Origin: Chitinophagaceae bacterium UBA1931
Lineage (GTDB): Bacteria > Bacteroidota > Bacteroidia > Chitinophagales > Chitinophagaceae
Length of the DNA stretch: 64,000 nt
Reading direction: 5' to 3'
NCBI GenBank assembly: GCA_002337125.1
Contig: DDFJ01000001.1
Coordinates: 1 to 64,000 of the forward strand
The translations under genes were made by a program, and so were the position numbers. This document shows, in pieces, positions 35,426 through 44,692 of this stretch. Every line of letters starts with the position of its first letter. The stretch's first letter is position 1. A model generated the notes under the pieces. That model did not search any database. It saw only the letters and a program-made list of their open reading frames with translations, and was not told the DNA's origin.

Positions 35426-37060
35426 TCAACCTTGATATACTTTAAAAACTAAAGCAATACTGTTTGGTATTGTTTGTGGTTTGTTGATTTCAAGATAATC
35501 GCCGGATATTTTCCATGTAAGTTTTTCCTTGCTTCCCAGCAGTTCAACTTTTTTGATTTTTGATTTGTTCTTGATGCTTCCGAGATTACTGATCCTGATG
35601 TTTTCTGTGGGAGCTCCCATGATTGTTACATACAGAATGTTACCGTTTTGATTAAAGCGGATATCTTTTGAAGTAAACTTGATACGGCCTTCATTAAAGC
35701 CCTGTGCATTGATGGGATTGGAAGCATCAGCAGCTGGTCCTTCTCCAAAAATCCTCCAGGGTCTTGTATCGAAAATGCTTTCTTTATTAATATCCATCCA
35801 TGCAGCAATATTTTCCAGTACTGCAATTTCTTTTTCATCAATGCTGCCATCACCTTTTACAGGAATGTTTAATAAGAGATTGCCGTTTTTACTTACAACA
35901 TCAATCAACATGTGAATCACATCAGTGGCTGATTTGTAACGGTTGTTGTTGTATACTGAAGTATTGTAATGCCAGTCGCCAATGCAGGAGCAGGTTTGCC
36001 ATGGAGTTTCCTGTATTTTATCAGGTGCTCCACGTTCAACATCCCACACCAGACATTTCTTTTGCTGTTCAGTAAGGATTTTGCCAAACAATACTGCTTC
36101 CAGTTTTCCTTTATGCAAAGCCATATTGCTGTTGTAGAAATGTGCAGCAATTTTAAGACCTGCATCGCTTACAGGGTAAAGTGGTAAACCGGTATCATCA
36201 AAGTACAACAGGTCAGGATGAAACTGATTGATCATGTCAATTGTTCTGTTGTAAAACTTTTCACAGTATTCCTGCGAAGGAACTGCAACACCATTTCCCC
36301 AATTCCATTGACTGTGAATTCTGTTCATGGTATTACTTCCTTCACTTAACGGATGGTTTTGTGCATATAATTCCTGTGGATCTAAACCTTCCCACCATTT
36401 CCCTTTTCCATCAGCTTTTGTGAGTTTACCATCATAAGGAATTCCTTTGAACTGTCCACTGGTATCAGAACGTTGTGCCACTTCGTACCACGACCATGCA
36501 TGTGCAGCATGCACACTTAATCCAAACGGCAGGTGATATTTTTTTGCAGCATTTGCCCATCCTGCTAAAATATCTTTATGCGGACCAACATTCACCGTAT
36601 TCCATTCCTGGTATTTGCTGTTCCACATATCAACATTATCATGATGGTTTGCCATTGCAAAGAAATATTGTGCACCTGCACGTTTATATAAGGCCACCAG
36701 TTTTTCAGGATCCCATTTTTCGGCCTTCCAGCTGTTCACCACATCTTTAAATCCAAATAAAGATGGATGGCCATAATTGTTTACATGCCACTTGTATTGC
36801 CAGCTTCCTTCATTGTACATTGATCTGGCATACCAGTCGCCTTGTCCCGGTTGGCATTGTGGTCCCCAATGTGCCCAAATACCAAATTTTGCATTACGGT
36901 ACCATTGTGGTACTTCATATTGCTGAAGCGATTGCCAGGTTGCTTCAAACTTACCCGGGGCAACAGGTTCATTACCCGGCCTGATGGTAACGGTATAATT
37001 TTGCTGAGCAGTTGCTGCTAACTGCAGCAAAACAAAGAATGCGATTATCCGGTATTTCAT
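35426..37060 (-). CDS. GH29 alpha-L-fucosidase-like enzyme
   Basis: A 544-aa secreted GH29 enzyme with catalytic barrel and C-terminal beta-sandwich. The signal peptide ends in TAQQ. Motifs include WYRNAKFGIWAHWGPQC, ANHHDNVDMWNSKYQEWNTV and nucleophile Asp288 in LLYFDDTGLPLYP. It lacks the accessory domains of the neighbouring GH29 and diverges from it in most of the barrel, so the pair is not a recent duplication. It probably removes terminal alpha-L-fucose or alpha-L-galactose from side chains. It is 20 bp upstream of the other GH29 gene and 11 bp downstream of the lipocalin-like gene. Confidence 0.88.
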   Translation of the reverse strand: MKYRIIAFFVLLQLAATAQQNYTVTIRPGNEPVAPGKFEATWQSLQQYEVPQWYRNAKFGIWAHWGPQCQPGQGDWYARSMYNEGSWQYKWHVNNYGHPSLFGFKDVVNSWKAEKWDPEKLVALYKRAGAQYFFAMANHHDNVDMWNSKYQEWNTVNVGPHKDILAGWANAAKKYHLPFGLSVHAAHAWSWYEVAQRSDTSGQFKGIPYDGKLTKADGKGKWWEGLDPQELYAQNHPLSEGSNTMNRIHSQWNWGNGVAVPSQEYCEKFYNRTIDMINQFHPDLLYFDDTGLPLYPVSDAGLKIAAHFYNSNMALHKGKLEAVLFGKILTEQQKKCLVWDVERGAPDKIQETPWQTCSCIGDWHYNTSVYNNNRYKSATDVIHMLIDVVSKNGNLLLNIPVKGDGSIDEKEIAVLENIAAWMDINKESIFDTRPWRIFGEGPAADASNPINAQGFNEGRIKFTSKDIRFNQNGNILYVTIMGAPTENIRISNLGSIKNKSKIKKVELLGSKEKLTWKISGDYLEINKPQTIPNSIALVFKVYQG

Positions 37061-37071
37061 TGTTCAAAAAT

Positions 37072-37581
37072 TTACTTGGTATAGATTGCTTTTACAGTGC
37101 TTTCGCCACGTGGAGATGTTGAGTTGGTTACTACTGAAAGCAAACCGTCTGCTGTAATGGTCCAGGTTTCTGTGGCTTTGAATTCAAATGATTGTCCATC
37201 TCTTTCAAAATTTGTAACACTGCTTATAACAAGTGTTTTGCCATCATCAGACCATTTAGCAGTTGATTTTCTTTTTGAACCACCAAAGCCTTCTGATTCC
37301 ACAACTTTACCATCAAATGTTAATGTAAGCGTACTTGTTACAGGATCGCCGCCATTGAAGCCGGGTGTAACTCTTGTAATTGTAATGGCATCATCTTTTT
37401 GTTCAACCTTTAATGAGCGTGAAGTTCTTCCTCCAAACTGACCGAGTTCACTTTTTGCTTCATCTAATTTCCATTCGCCGCTAAAACCTGCACGCTGTGC
37501 ATTAACTGCTAACGGACTTGCTGCGATGAAAGCAACTACTAAAAATGCAAAAAGTGATTTGCTTAAAAAGAATTTTTTCAT
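37072..37581 (-). CDS. Small secreted lipocalin-like protein, unknown function
   Basis: A 169-aa protein with a clear signal peptide (ending VNAQ) and a mature part made of repeated amphipathic beta-strands: FSGEWKLDEAKSELG, KVEQKDDAITITR, STLTLTFDGK, RKSTAKWSDDGKTLVIS, EFKATETWTI. The pattern fits a lipocalin-like or similar beta-barrel. No enzyme motif is visible. It is the only secreted non-enzyme in the cluster and is preceded by a 76-bp gap, one of the largest inside the run. It could bind a ligand, or be an unrelated passenger; function is not known. Confidence 0.7.
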   Translation of the reverse strand: MKKFFLSKSLFAFLVVAFIAASPLAVNAQRAGFSGEWKLDEAKSELGQFGGRTSRSLKVEQKDDAITITRVTPGFNGGDPVTSTLTLTFDGKVVESEGFGGSKRKSTAKWSDDGKTLVISSVTNFERDGQSFEFKATETWTITADGLLSVVTNSTSPRGESTVKAIYTK

Positions 37582-37657
37582 GATTGTTGTTTTTATTGTT
37601 TAAAAATTGGTTTGCTTTAATTAATACTCTGCTGTTTACTTACTTCTATAATGAATT

Positions 37658-40063
37658 CTATTTATTAACTGCTGTTGTTTTACGTACAAGTCTTATATAA
37701 TAAACCGGTCCTGCTGAATTACCTTGTGCCGACTGGAACTTTACCCGTACTGTTGTTTTATCTTTTAACAGGGCATCTGGTAACGGGTATTCAACTTCAT
37801 AAAACTGATCCTTGTTCCATTTGTTCGTTAAATTCTCTGTAACAAGTTTTACATCGTCAACATAAATATCAAAGCTGCGGTTTCCTTTTTCGTTACCCCA
37901 GTACCGCACAACAAGACTTAATGCTGTTTCTTTCTGTGAAGAAAGAAGAAAGCTGAAATAACCATCATTGCGTGCATCACGCCAGAAAGCATCCCTGTTG
38001 TTTCCTTTGAATGAGTTTTGTTGCTGGATAAGATGATCTGCTTCCGGTTGCTGCTCGCCGGTAGCAACAAAGTCCACCGTTCTTTTTTCAAGCTCCTGTT
38101 TTTCCTGTTCTTTTTTCGCAACAGAATCGATGTAGCTGCTGTAACCTGCATTGCTCAGCTGCATCCAGTACATCATATAACGTGCATCATGAATTTCAAA
38201 AAATGGTTGAAGCTCTGTCTGAACAGGATTGATCGTCTTAACTGAAGGCATTATAAAATGCAGCGGTTTGTTTTTTACTGCCACCAGCTTTTGTGCAATT
38301 ACCTGCTGATCATCTTCAATAAGAATAGGCGCTTTGTCTACAGGAAGTTTTTTGCCTGATGCAATATGTGCCCAACGGCCATCGTCAGCAATTAATCCTT
38401 TCATGTCTTCTGTGCCGGTTTTGGCAGCTAAAAGAACAGGGCCGTGCAGTAAGGCAACATAGTTGGGAACATTTGGTAATGTGACCACTGTGTTATGCAT
38501 GGGGAATAATACTTTGATCACATCGCCTTTCTTCCACAATCGTTTAATTGCAATGAATGAACCCGGTGCGGATGTAATGGCAACAGGTTTGTTGTTAACT
38601 ATAATTTTAAGTTCATGATTGCTCACCCATGAAGGATACCTGATGAGTAATGAAAAAGCAGATGAGCCATTGGTGACCGTTAGTTTTGTCTGCTCTTCAT
38701 ACGGGAATGACGTTTCCTGTTTCAGCTGAATTCCTTTTTCTTTCCAGTTCAGTTCGGATGCAATAAAAAGATTCAGGAAAAGTGAATCTGCTGTATGCGT
38801 ATAAATAAACTGGTTGTATTTGCCATGGTTTTCCATGCCACTGCCTACGCAACACCACATGGCTTCGTTTGGTGCTGAATAAATCCTGTAATGACGGGGG
38901 CGGGCAGGAGTAAAATAAACATAACCTCCGTTTACTGGATGTTGTGTTGAAAGAATATGATTGAATAATGCTTTTTCATAAAAGTCGATATACTGAACTG
39001 AAGGATTGATCCTGAAAAGATCTTCGGTTAACTTCAGCATGTTGTATGTGTTGCAGGATTCAGGACCCTCAACATCATTGATAAAATCAATACAGGAATT
39101 TGCTCCCGGAAAAAACTCCCTGCGGCTGTTGCCGCCAAAAGCAAGTGTGCGGTTTGTTGTAACTGTTTTCCAGAAAAAATCAGCTGCTTCTTTGTACTTG
39201 TTATCCCGGTTCACTTCAGAAATTCTTGCAAAACCGATTGCTTTTGGTACCTGTGTGTTTGCATGCTTATTATCTAAGTTATCGTTATCTGCAGCCATTG
39301 CATTCAGCAATGCTTTATGTGAAAACCGTTTTGCTGCCAGCAGGTATTTCTGATTGCCTGTTATCTGAAATGCATCGGCAAATATTTCATTCATACCACC
39401 ATGCTCATTGCCCAGCATTTCTTCCATTTTTTCATCAGTAAGTGCTGAAGTAATGTTGATGGCCCAGTCGCAGAATTTCAGAAACAGGATCTTTGCATCT
39501 TCATTACCTGTGTATGCCCATGCATCCCTGAGACCCGCATACATCTTATGCACATTGTACCAGGGAACCCAGTATTTCCAGGTAAGACTGATATCACCTT
39601 TTTTAACATTGGGCCACAAACCAACACCGTTAGGTACTGCACCAACATAACCAACAGCCCAATCAGGATAATTGGTTGCATTAGCTTGTTCGCAGGCTTT
39701 TAATTCAGAAATGATGTATAGTAATCTTTTTTTACATTCATCATTTCCTGTTGCTGCATAATTCATTGCCAATGCAGACAGATAATGCCCGGCAATATGA
39801 CCATCAAGACCATCCCAGTTGGGAAATGTTTTAGCTTTCTGTGGAAGACCTGCTTCTTTCCTGAACCCGGCTAATAACCGATCGACATCATATTCCAGCA
39901 AAACTTTTATATTCAGATCACGTGCATGCTTCAGAATCCCATCAGATAATGTTACATCCTTTAATGAAAACTCATTTGGGTATAGCTTTGATTGTCCGTA
40001 CAAATTACCGCAGGCCAGTGCAAGCAATACTAATAAGCTTTTAATTGAATTTACTTTTTTCAT
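37658..40063 (-). CDS. GH127/GH146-type beta-L-arabinofuranosidase (DUF1680)
   Basis: An 801-aa secreted protein with an N-terminal (alpha/alpha)6 barrel of the DUF1680 type: DGLDGHIAGHYLSALAMNYA, WYNVHKMYAGLRDAW, GNEHGGMNEIFADAF. The zinc-site residues that define the beta-L-arabinofuranosidase mechanism are present: Glu335 and Cys337 in GPESCNTYN, and Cys404/Cys405 in MWCCVGSG. C-terminal beta-rich domains (about 540-801) match the extended architecture common in Bacteroidota members. Known enzymes cleave terminal beta-L-arabinofuranosyl residues of plant glycans or arabinan; GH146 is as likely as GH127. Its presence in a xylan cluster suggests an unusual arabinose linkage in the target. 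Confidence 0.87.
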   Translation of the reverse strand: MKKVNSIKSLLVLLALACGNLYGQSKLYPNEFSLKDVTLSDGILKHARDLNIKVLLEYDVDRLLAGFRKEAGLPQKAKTFPNWDGLDGHIAGHYLSALAMNYAATGNDECKKRLLYIISELKACEQANATNYPDWAVGYVGAVPNGVGLWPNVKKGDISLTWKYWVPWYNVHKMYAGLRDAWAYTGNEDAKILFLKFCDWAINITSALTDEKMEEMLGNEHGGMNEIFADAFQITGNQKYLLAAKRFSHKALLNAMAADNDNLDNKHANTQVPKAIGFARISEVNRDNKYKEAADFFWKTVTTNRTLAFGGNSRREFFPGANSCIDFINDVEGPESCNTYNMLKLTEDLFRINPSVQYIDFYEKALFNHILSTQHPVNGGYVYFTPARPRHYRIYSAPNEAMWCCVGSGMENHGKYNQFIYTHTADSLFLNLFIASELNWKEKGIQLKQETSFPYEEQTKLTVTNGSSAFSLLIRYPSWVSNHELKIIVNNKPVAITSAPGSFIAIKRLWKKGDVIKVLFPMHNTVVTLPNVPNYVALLHGPVLLAAKTGTEDMKGLIADDGRWAHIASGKKLPVDKAPILIEDDQQVIAQKLVAVKNKPLHFIMPSVKTINPVQTELQPFFEIHDARYMMYWMQLSNAGYSSYIDSVAKKEQEKQELEKRTVDFVATGEQQPEADHLIQQQNSFKGNNRDAFWRDARNDGYFSFLLSSQKETALSLVVRYWGNEKGNRSFDIYVDDVKLVTENLTNKWNKDQFYEVEYPLPDALLKDKTTVRVKFQSAQGNSAGPVYYIRLVRKTTAVNK

Positions 40064-40104
40064 ACTTTCCTGTTAATGTCAAACGATTTACTTATTCTTT
40101 TTAA

Positions 40105-42717
40105 TTACCTGATTTTAGTTAGTGATATCGATTTTCCGTTATAAATAATTTGTTTTTTAATCGTTGCTTCTGCAATACCAGTTCCATTTGCTTCACTTAC
40201 AAAAACAAGGTTGAATACACGCTTCTTCAAACAACCACTAAATGAACCCTGGATGTTTCCAATTGTTAACTGTTGCAATGCTTCATTCCAGCTGAATTGA
40301 ATAACACTGTATTTGCCATTTTCATAATTATAATTATCGCCTTCATCTTCGTATAAACTGAATGCTCCATTTGCTCCTTTATAAATCCGTATTTCCAGTG
40401 TGTCGTTCTTTTTTTCAGCAGTGTACTGCATGGTTTTTCCAATGGGAATAATGGAACCGGCTTTTACAAATACTGGAATTTTATCCTGTGGGGCAGGGGT
40501 TTTAATGGTTTGTCCACCTGTGTATTTTTTACCTGTCCAGAAATCATACCATGCAGAAGATGCAGGAAGATAAACATCCCATGCAGTAACGTTTGGTTCA
40601 GTAACAGGAGCAATAAGCAAACTTTTACCAAACATATATTGATAAGACTGTGCAACTGCATTTGCATCCTTACTGAAATCCATCACCAACGGACGCATCA
40701 TTGTAGAACCTTTCTTTGAAACCTGCCATGCTTCTGAATAGATATATGGCATTAACTTATATCTCAGGTTCATCATGCTCCGCATATTTGTTTCAACTGT
40801 TTCACCATATTTCCATGGCTCGGTTTCTGTTTGATAACCGTGAATACGGAAGATGGGATTGAATGTGCCCCATTGAAACCAGCGTGTAAGCAAGTCATGA
40901 TACTTTACATCTGTATATTGACCTCTGCCTGGTCGGAAGAAACCGCCGATATCTGTTGTCCAGTAAGGCAACCCTGTTAAGTTGTAATTCAATCCTGCAA
41001 CAATCTGTCGTTTATAAGTATCCCAGCTCCAGCCAATATCACCCGACCAGTTGATCGTGCCATAACGCTGCTGACCGGGGAATGCAGAACGTGTAAGAAT
41101 GGCAACCCGTTTACCCGGATTAATGCTGCGTTGTCCATCATATACCGCTTTACTTACAAACAGCGGATAAGTAAGACGATAAAATTCACCCGGTCCGAAA
41201 TACGTTTGTTTACCGGCTAATGAATCATTTTCCGGTTCTGTTGCATCCATCCACCACGAATCAACACCAAGTGAAAACAGGTTTGTGTTCAATGCATTCC
41301 AATGTGTTGCTTGTGTTGCCGGATTATAGATATCGATCCAGGGACTGTTTGGTATGTACAGATTTTTGGAAACATATTCTTTTGCCACGTTGGATTTTTT
41401 ATCCAGGTTTTCCCAAACTGATATTGAAAACTTTGCGTGCAGATCATGAAGTTCCCCGATAAATTTTTCTGGCTCAGGATAATTGCTGCTGTCGAATTGC
41501 GGAACACCCCATCCATGTTTTCCCCAGTACTGCCAGTCCTGTACAATCACATCAACCGGTAAATTTCTTTTCCTGAATTCTTTGATTGTTTCCACAAGAT
41601 GTTTTCCTGAAGTATAACGTTCACGGCATTGCCAGAAACCGTAAGCCCATAAAGGAAGCATTGGTACATTACCTGAAAGATTTCTGTAATCTGCAATTAC
41701 AGCATCAGCATCTTTACCATAAAACACCACATAATCCAATGACTTAGCATTTACAGAACGGAACGTTGTCTCGTTATCAGCCATCTTCCAGCTAAGCTTT
41801 GGTATATTGGTTGATTTGCAAACGATCTGTACCGTATGTTCGCCTGCTTTCAGGCGCACTAATTTGCCAGCAGCAGGAGGTAACCATAAATTTGATTGAT
41901 CGATTATTGCCACACCATCAATCACCAGCAGGTGACGGCTTTCCATATTACCCAGATCAAGCATCATGGAATAGTCCGCATCTTTATCAACAGAAAATGT
42001 TCCGGTATAAAGTGATTCACGTTGTGAAACTTTTTGTGTACCGGCAGTGGTTGTTACTTCAGCATCATTTTTTGCAGCAGCTGTATCTTTTTTTACAAGT
42101 GTAACAAGATTATCGGCAGGATTAAATTCTGTAATGCCGTATTGATGCCATAAAATACCATATCCTTTGCTGGAGTATAAAAAAGGAATGGCTATCTGTG
42201 AATTCACCTGTATGAGTTTTCTGCTGATGTTTCGCAGGTTATACTGACCATCCTGGAACTGCCCAAGGCCAAATAAAAATTCATCAGCAGGCGAATGAAA
42301 ACTTTGCTCGGCTATATAACAAGCTTGTGTTCCAACTGCAGATGCTGTTAACTTTCTGCTGCCGGCTTTTTCGCTTAGGAAAACAGTTCCTGCTTTATCA
42401 GCAAAATCAAGAACAGCAGTTTGCTTGTTAAATGAAACCCGCACAGCAGCAGTACTTAGCTGAAGCTGATTGGCTGTTTCAGCTAATTTAAAAGCAGGAG
42501 TTGTTTGTTTATTGATGAGGATGAATTCTTTTTCTTCTGATGGAAGTTCTTTTTCCCATTGAATTCTTATTGCTTTGTCAGTAAGCGGTATAATTTTTAA
42601 TACACCTTCTGAAAGCTGTATGTTCAGCCCATCTTTTTGCAGCGTATATTTTTTATACACCTGTGCAAAAACAACAAGCGGAAGTGATCCAATCAATATC
42701 AACAAAAATCTTTTCAT
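40105..42717 (-). CDS. GH31 alpha-xylosidase with PA14 insert
   Basis: An 870-aa secreted GH31 enzyme. The N-terminal beta-sandwich is interrupted by a PA14-like insert (about 220-320: QRESLYTGTFSVDKDADYSM, LRLKAGEHTVQIVC-like strands), an arrangement known from PA14-containing alpha-xylosidases such as the Cellvibrio enzyme. The barrel has QDWQYWGKHGWG, nucleophile Asp491 in WWMDATEPEND and acid/base Asp560 in NWSGDIGWSWD. Alpha-xylosidase is favoured over alpha-glucosidase because of these motifs and the context. It heads toward GH127 and follows GH97 (17-bp gap). Confidence 0.87.
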   Translation of the reverse strand: MKRFLLILIGSLPLVVFAQVYKKYTLQKDGLNIQLSEGVLKIIPLTDKAIRIQWEKELPSEEKEFILINKQTTPAFKLAETANQLQLSTAAVRVSFNKQTAVLDFADKAGTVFLSEKAGSRKLTASAVGTQACYIAEQSFHSPADEFLFGLGQFQDGQYNLRNISRKLIQVNSQIAIPFLYSSKGYGILWHQYGITEFNPADNLVTLVKKDTAAAKNDAEVTTTAGTQKVSQRESLYTGTFSVDKDADYSMMLDLGNMESRHLLVIDGVAIIDQSNLWLPPAAGKLVRLKAGEHTVQIVCKSTNIPKLSWKMADNETTFRSVNAKSLDYVVFYGKDADAVIADYRNLSGNVPMLPLWAYGFWQCRERYTSGKHLVETIKEFRKRNLPVDVIVQDWQYWGKHGWGVPQFDSSNYPEPEKFIGELHDLHAKFSISVWENLDKKSNVAKEYVSKNLYIPNSPWIDIYNPATQATHWNALNTNLFSLGVDSWWMDATEPENDSLAGKQTYFGPGEFYRLTYPLFVSKAVYDGQRSINPGKRVAILTRSAFPGQQRYGTINWSGDIGWSWDTYKRQIVAGLNYNLTGLPYWTTDIGGFFRPGRGQYTDVKYHDLLTRWFQWGTFNPIFRIHGYQTETEPWKYGETVETNMRSMMNLRYKLMPYIYSEAWQVSKKGSTMMRPLVMDFSKDANAVAQSYQYMFGKSLLIAPVTEPNVTAWDVYLPASSAWYDFWTGKKYTGGQTIKTPAPQDKIPVFVKAGSIIPIGKTMQYTAEKKNDTLEIRIYKGANGAFSLYEDEGDNYNYENGKYSVIQFSWNEALQQLTIGNIQGSFSGCLKKRVFNLVFVSEANGTGIAEATIKKQIIYNGKSISLTKIR

Positions 42718-42734
42718 CTTTTTTCTTTTACAGC

Positions 42735-44672
42735 TTAATCAGTTACGGGTGTTAATGATGCTGCAAAGCCACCACGGCGAAGCAGTTTAACATTTACCGA
42801 ACTGTTTTTATTCACCACTACATACTGTACAGCAAAACTTTTATCATGCTTGCCATCAGCGATCAACGTTAGTTTATACGAAACTCCTTCCGGCAAAAAA
42901 TCAAAACGTATGGTTTTTGTTTTTTCTCTGAACTGTTCAGCTGTAATACCAGCGATATACCATGCATTTCCTTTACGTCGTGCAAGCACAACATCTTTAC
43001 CCGGCGTTCCTTCCAGTAATCTGGTATCATCCCATGCGTTGGGAATTGTTTTTAAAAAGCTTCTTGCTGCATCGGGTAATTCGTAATATCCTTCTGGTCT
43101 ATCAGCAAAATGCTGCAGACCCGATTCAAACAACACACTCAATGCCAGTTCATGTCCGTACGATGTTGTATGCGGGAACTGCGAATTTGTAAATGTTACC
43201 GGTGTATAATCCATGGCACCAACAACATTTCGTGTGAAGGGGAGAATGGTATTATGCTCTGGTGCTGTACTTGTAAATTCTGGTCCGTTGTTATACCATT
43301 CTGCACCACGTACTGCTTCATACGTCATCAGGTGAGGATATGTTCTGGCCCATCCTCTTGGAACAATGCAGCCATGGAAATAAATCATCATTTCAAATTG
43401 TGCTGCATCTTCGAGTATATCAAGATAATATTTGATCATATCCTGTTTCTCACTTTCAAAGAAGTCGATCTTTACTCCAACAAATCCCATCTTCTTCAGC
43501 TTGGTGAATTCTTCCACACGGTTTTCATGAGTCAGCATGCGGTCTTTTGGTGTTGAAGAAACCCATGTATGATTGCCACCTGAATTATACCAGATCAACG
43601 GTTTTACACCTTTTGAAAGAATATATTTTGCAGCATCTTCCACATTGCCTCCGTTTGTCATGCCATCCCATTCCCAATCGAGTAATGTATAAGGCCAGTT
43701 CATTTCTGCAGCTAAATCTGCAAATGCAGTGACTGTTTTATAATCTTTTGTACCATGATTGCTTGACCAGTAATTCCAGGAAACAATTCCGGGTTTTATC
43801 CAACTGGTATTTTTTACAACGGATGGAGTTGCTACATCATCAACAAGCGTGGACTCTACAATGTCAGCAAGACTTCCAATCATCATCACACGCCATGGTG
43901 ATTTCCATGGTAATGAAATAGTTGGTGTTGATTCTCCCATACCTCTGCCATCTTTTTGGTTGGGAAAAGTTAATTTATAAACAGAGCTGTCGCTTAGGTT
44001 GCTCAGCTTGGTACCGCAGTAGTTTTTGTTTACATCTGATTCATGCAGCAGAAAATAACAGGAACTGTCTTTTATTCTGAACAGGGCAGGATAACACCAT
44101 TCCTGTTTTTGTATTTTGTTTTCACTCATCTCGGTATAAAGACCTTCATTGGCTGTATTCCATTTTTCCATCCATCTTGTGGTTTGACGGCTAACTGTAT
44201 ATGCAGTCAGTTCATCTTTCATTACAAACGTTCCCTGTTTTTCAGGAAATTCATAACGGAACGTAACACCATCGTTATAAGCCCTGATGATGATATTTAA
44301 TTTTGCTTTGGATGGATTTTCAAAGAACACAACGACTTCAGTTGCTGAATTTGTACACAATGATTTTTTTCCATGAAGTACTGTATACTGTTCTGTAATA
44401 ACAGCAGGTTTGGATGCATTTAAAAATTTCAAATCTTGTGAGAAATCCTGGTCGCTGCGGGATAAGCCAAGATTAATCCGGGAGATTGTTTCTGTTGCAG
44501 TTCCTTTATTGTTATAAGATACATTGAGATACCACTCGTCCTTGTCAGCATTTTGCTGATTGAATAAGCGGACATTTATTTTTTGATTAGGAGACACAAC
44601 GGTTAATTTCTGCGACATGGCAGAAGTCATACATAGTGCTGCAACAAAAAAGTAAGCAATCTTCATTCTCAT
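42735..44672 (-). CDS. GH97 retaining alpha-galactosidase
   Basis: A 645-aa secreted GH97 protein with N-terminal beta-sandwich, central TIM barrel and C-terminal beta domain. In GH97 the retaining alpha-galactosidase branch has an Asp nucleophile on the barrel, whereas inverting SusB-type alpha-glucosidases use Glu bases. Here GVKIDFFES supplies Asp403, and the likely acid/base is Glu452 in LMTYEAVRG, so alpha-galactosidase is predicted. It sits between two GH31 genes, suggesting sequential removal of galactose and xylose from side chains. Two Met codons at the start (44672 and 44666) are equally possible. Confidence 0.87.
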   Translation of the reverse strand: MRMKIAYFFVAALCMTSAMSQKLTVVSPNQKINVRLFNQQNADKDEWYLNVSYNNKGTATETISRINLGLSRSDQDFSQDLKFLNASKPAVITEQYTVLHGKKSLCTNSATEVVVFFENPSKAKLNIIIRAYNDGVTFRYEFPEKQGTFVMKDELTAYTVSRQTTRWMEKWNTANEGLYTEMSENKIQKQEWCYPALFRIKDSSCYFLLHESDVNKNYCGTKLSNLSDSSVYKLTFPNQKDGRGMGESTPTISLPWKSPWRVMMIGSLADIVESTLVDDVATPSVVKNTSWIKPGIVSWNYWSSNHGTKDYKTVTAFADLAAEMNWPYTLLDWEWDGMTNGGNVEDAAKYILSKGVKPLIWYNSGGNHTWVSSTPKDRMLTHENRVEEFTKLKKMGFVGVKIDFFESEKQDMIKYYLDILEDAAQFEMMIYFHGCIVPRGWARTYPHLMTYEAVRGAEWYNNGPEFTSTAPEHNTILPFTRNVVGAMDYTPVTFTNSQFPHTTSYGHELALSVLFESGLQHFADRPEGYYELPDAARSFLKTIPNAWDDTRLLEGTPGKDVVLARRKGNAWYIAGITAEQFREKTKTIRFDFLPEGVSYKLTLIADGKHDKSFAVQYVVVNKNSSVNVKLLRRGGFAASLTPVTD

Positions 44673-44692
44673 TAGTTTGTTTATACAGGTTT

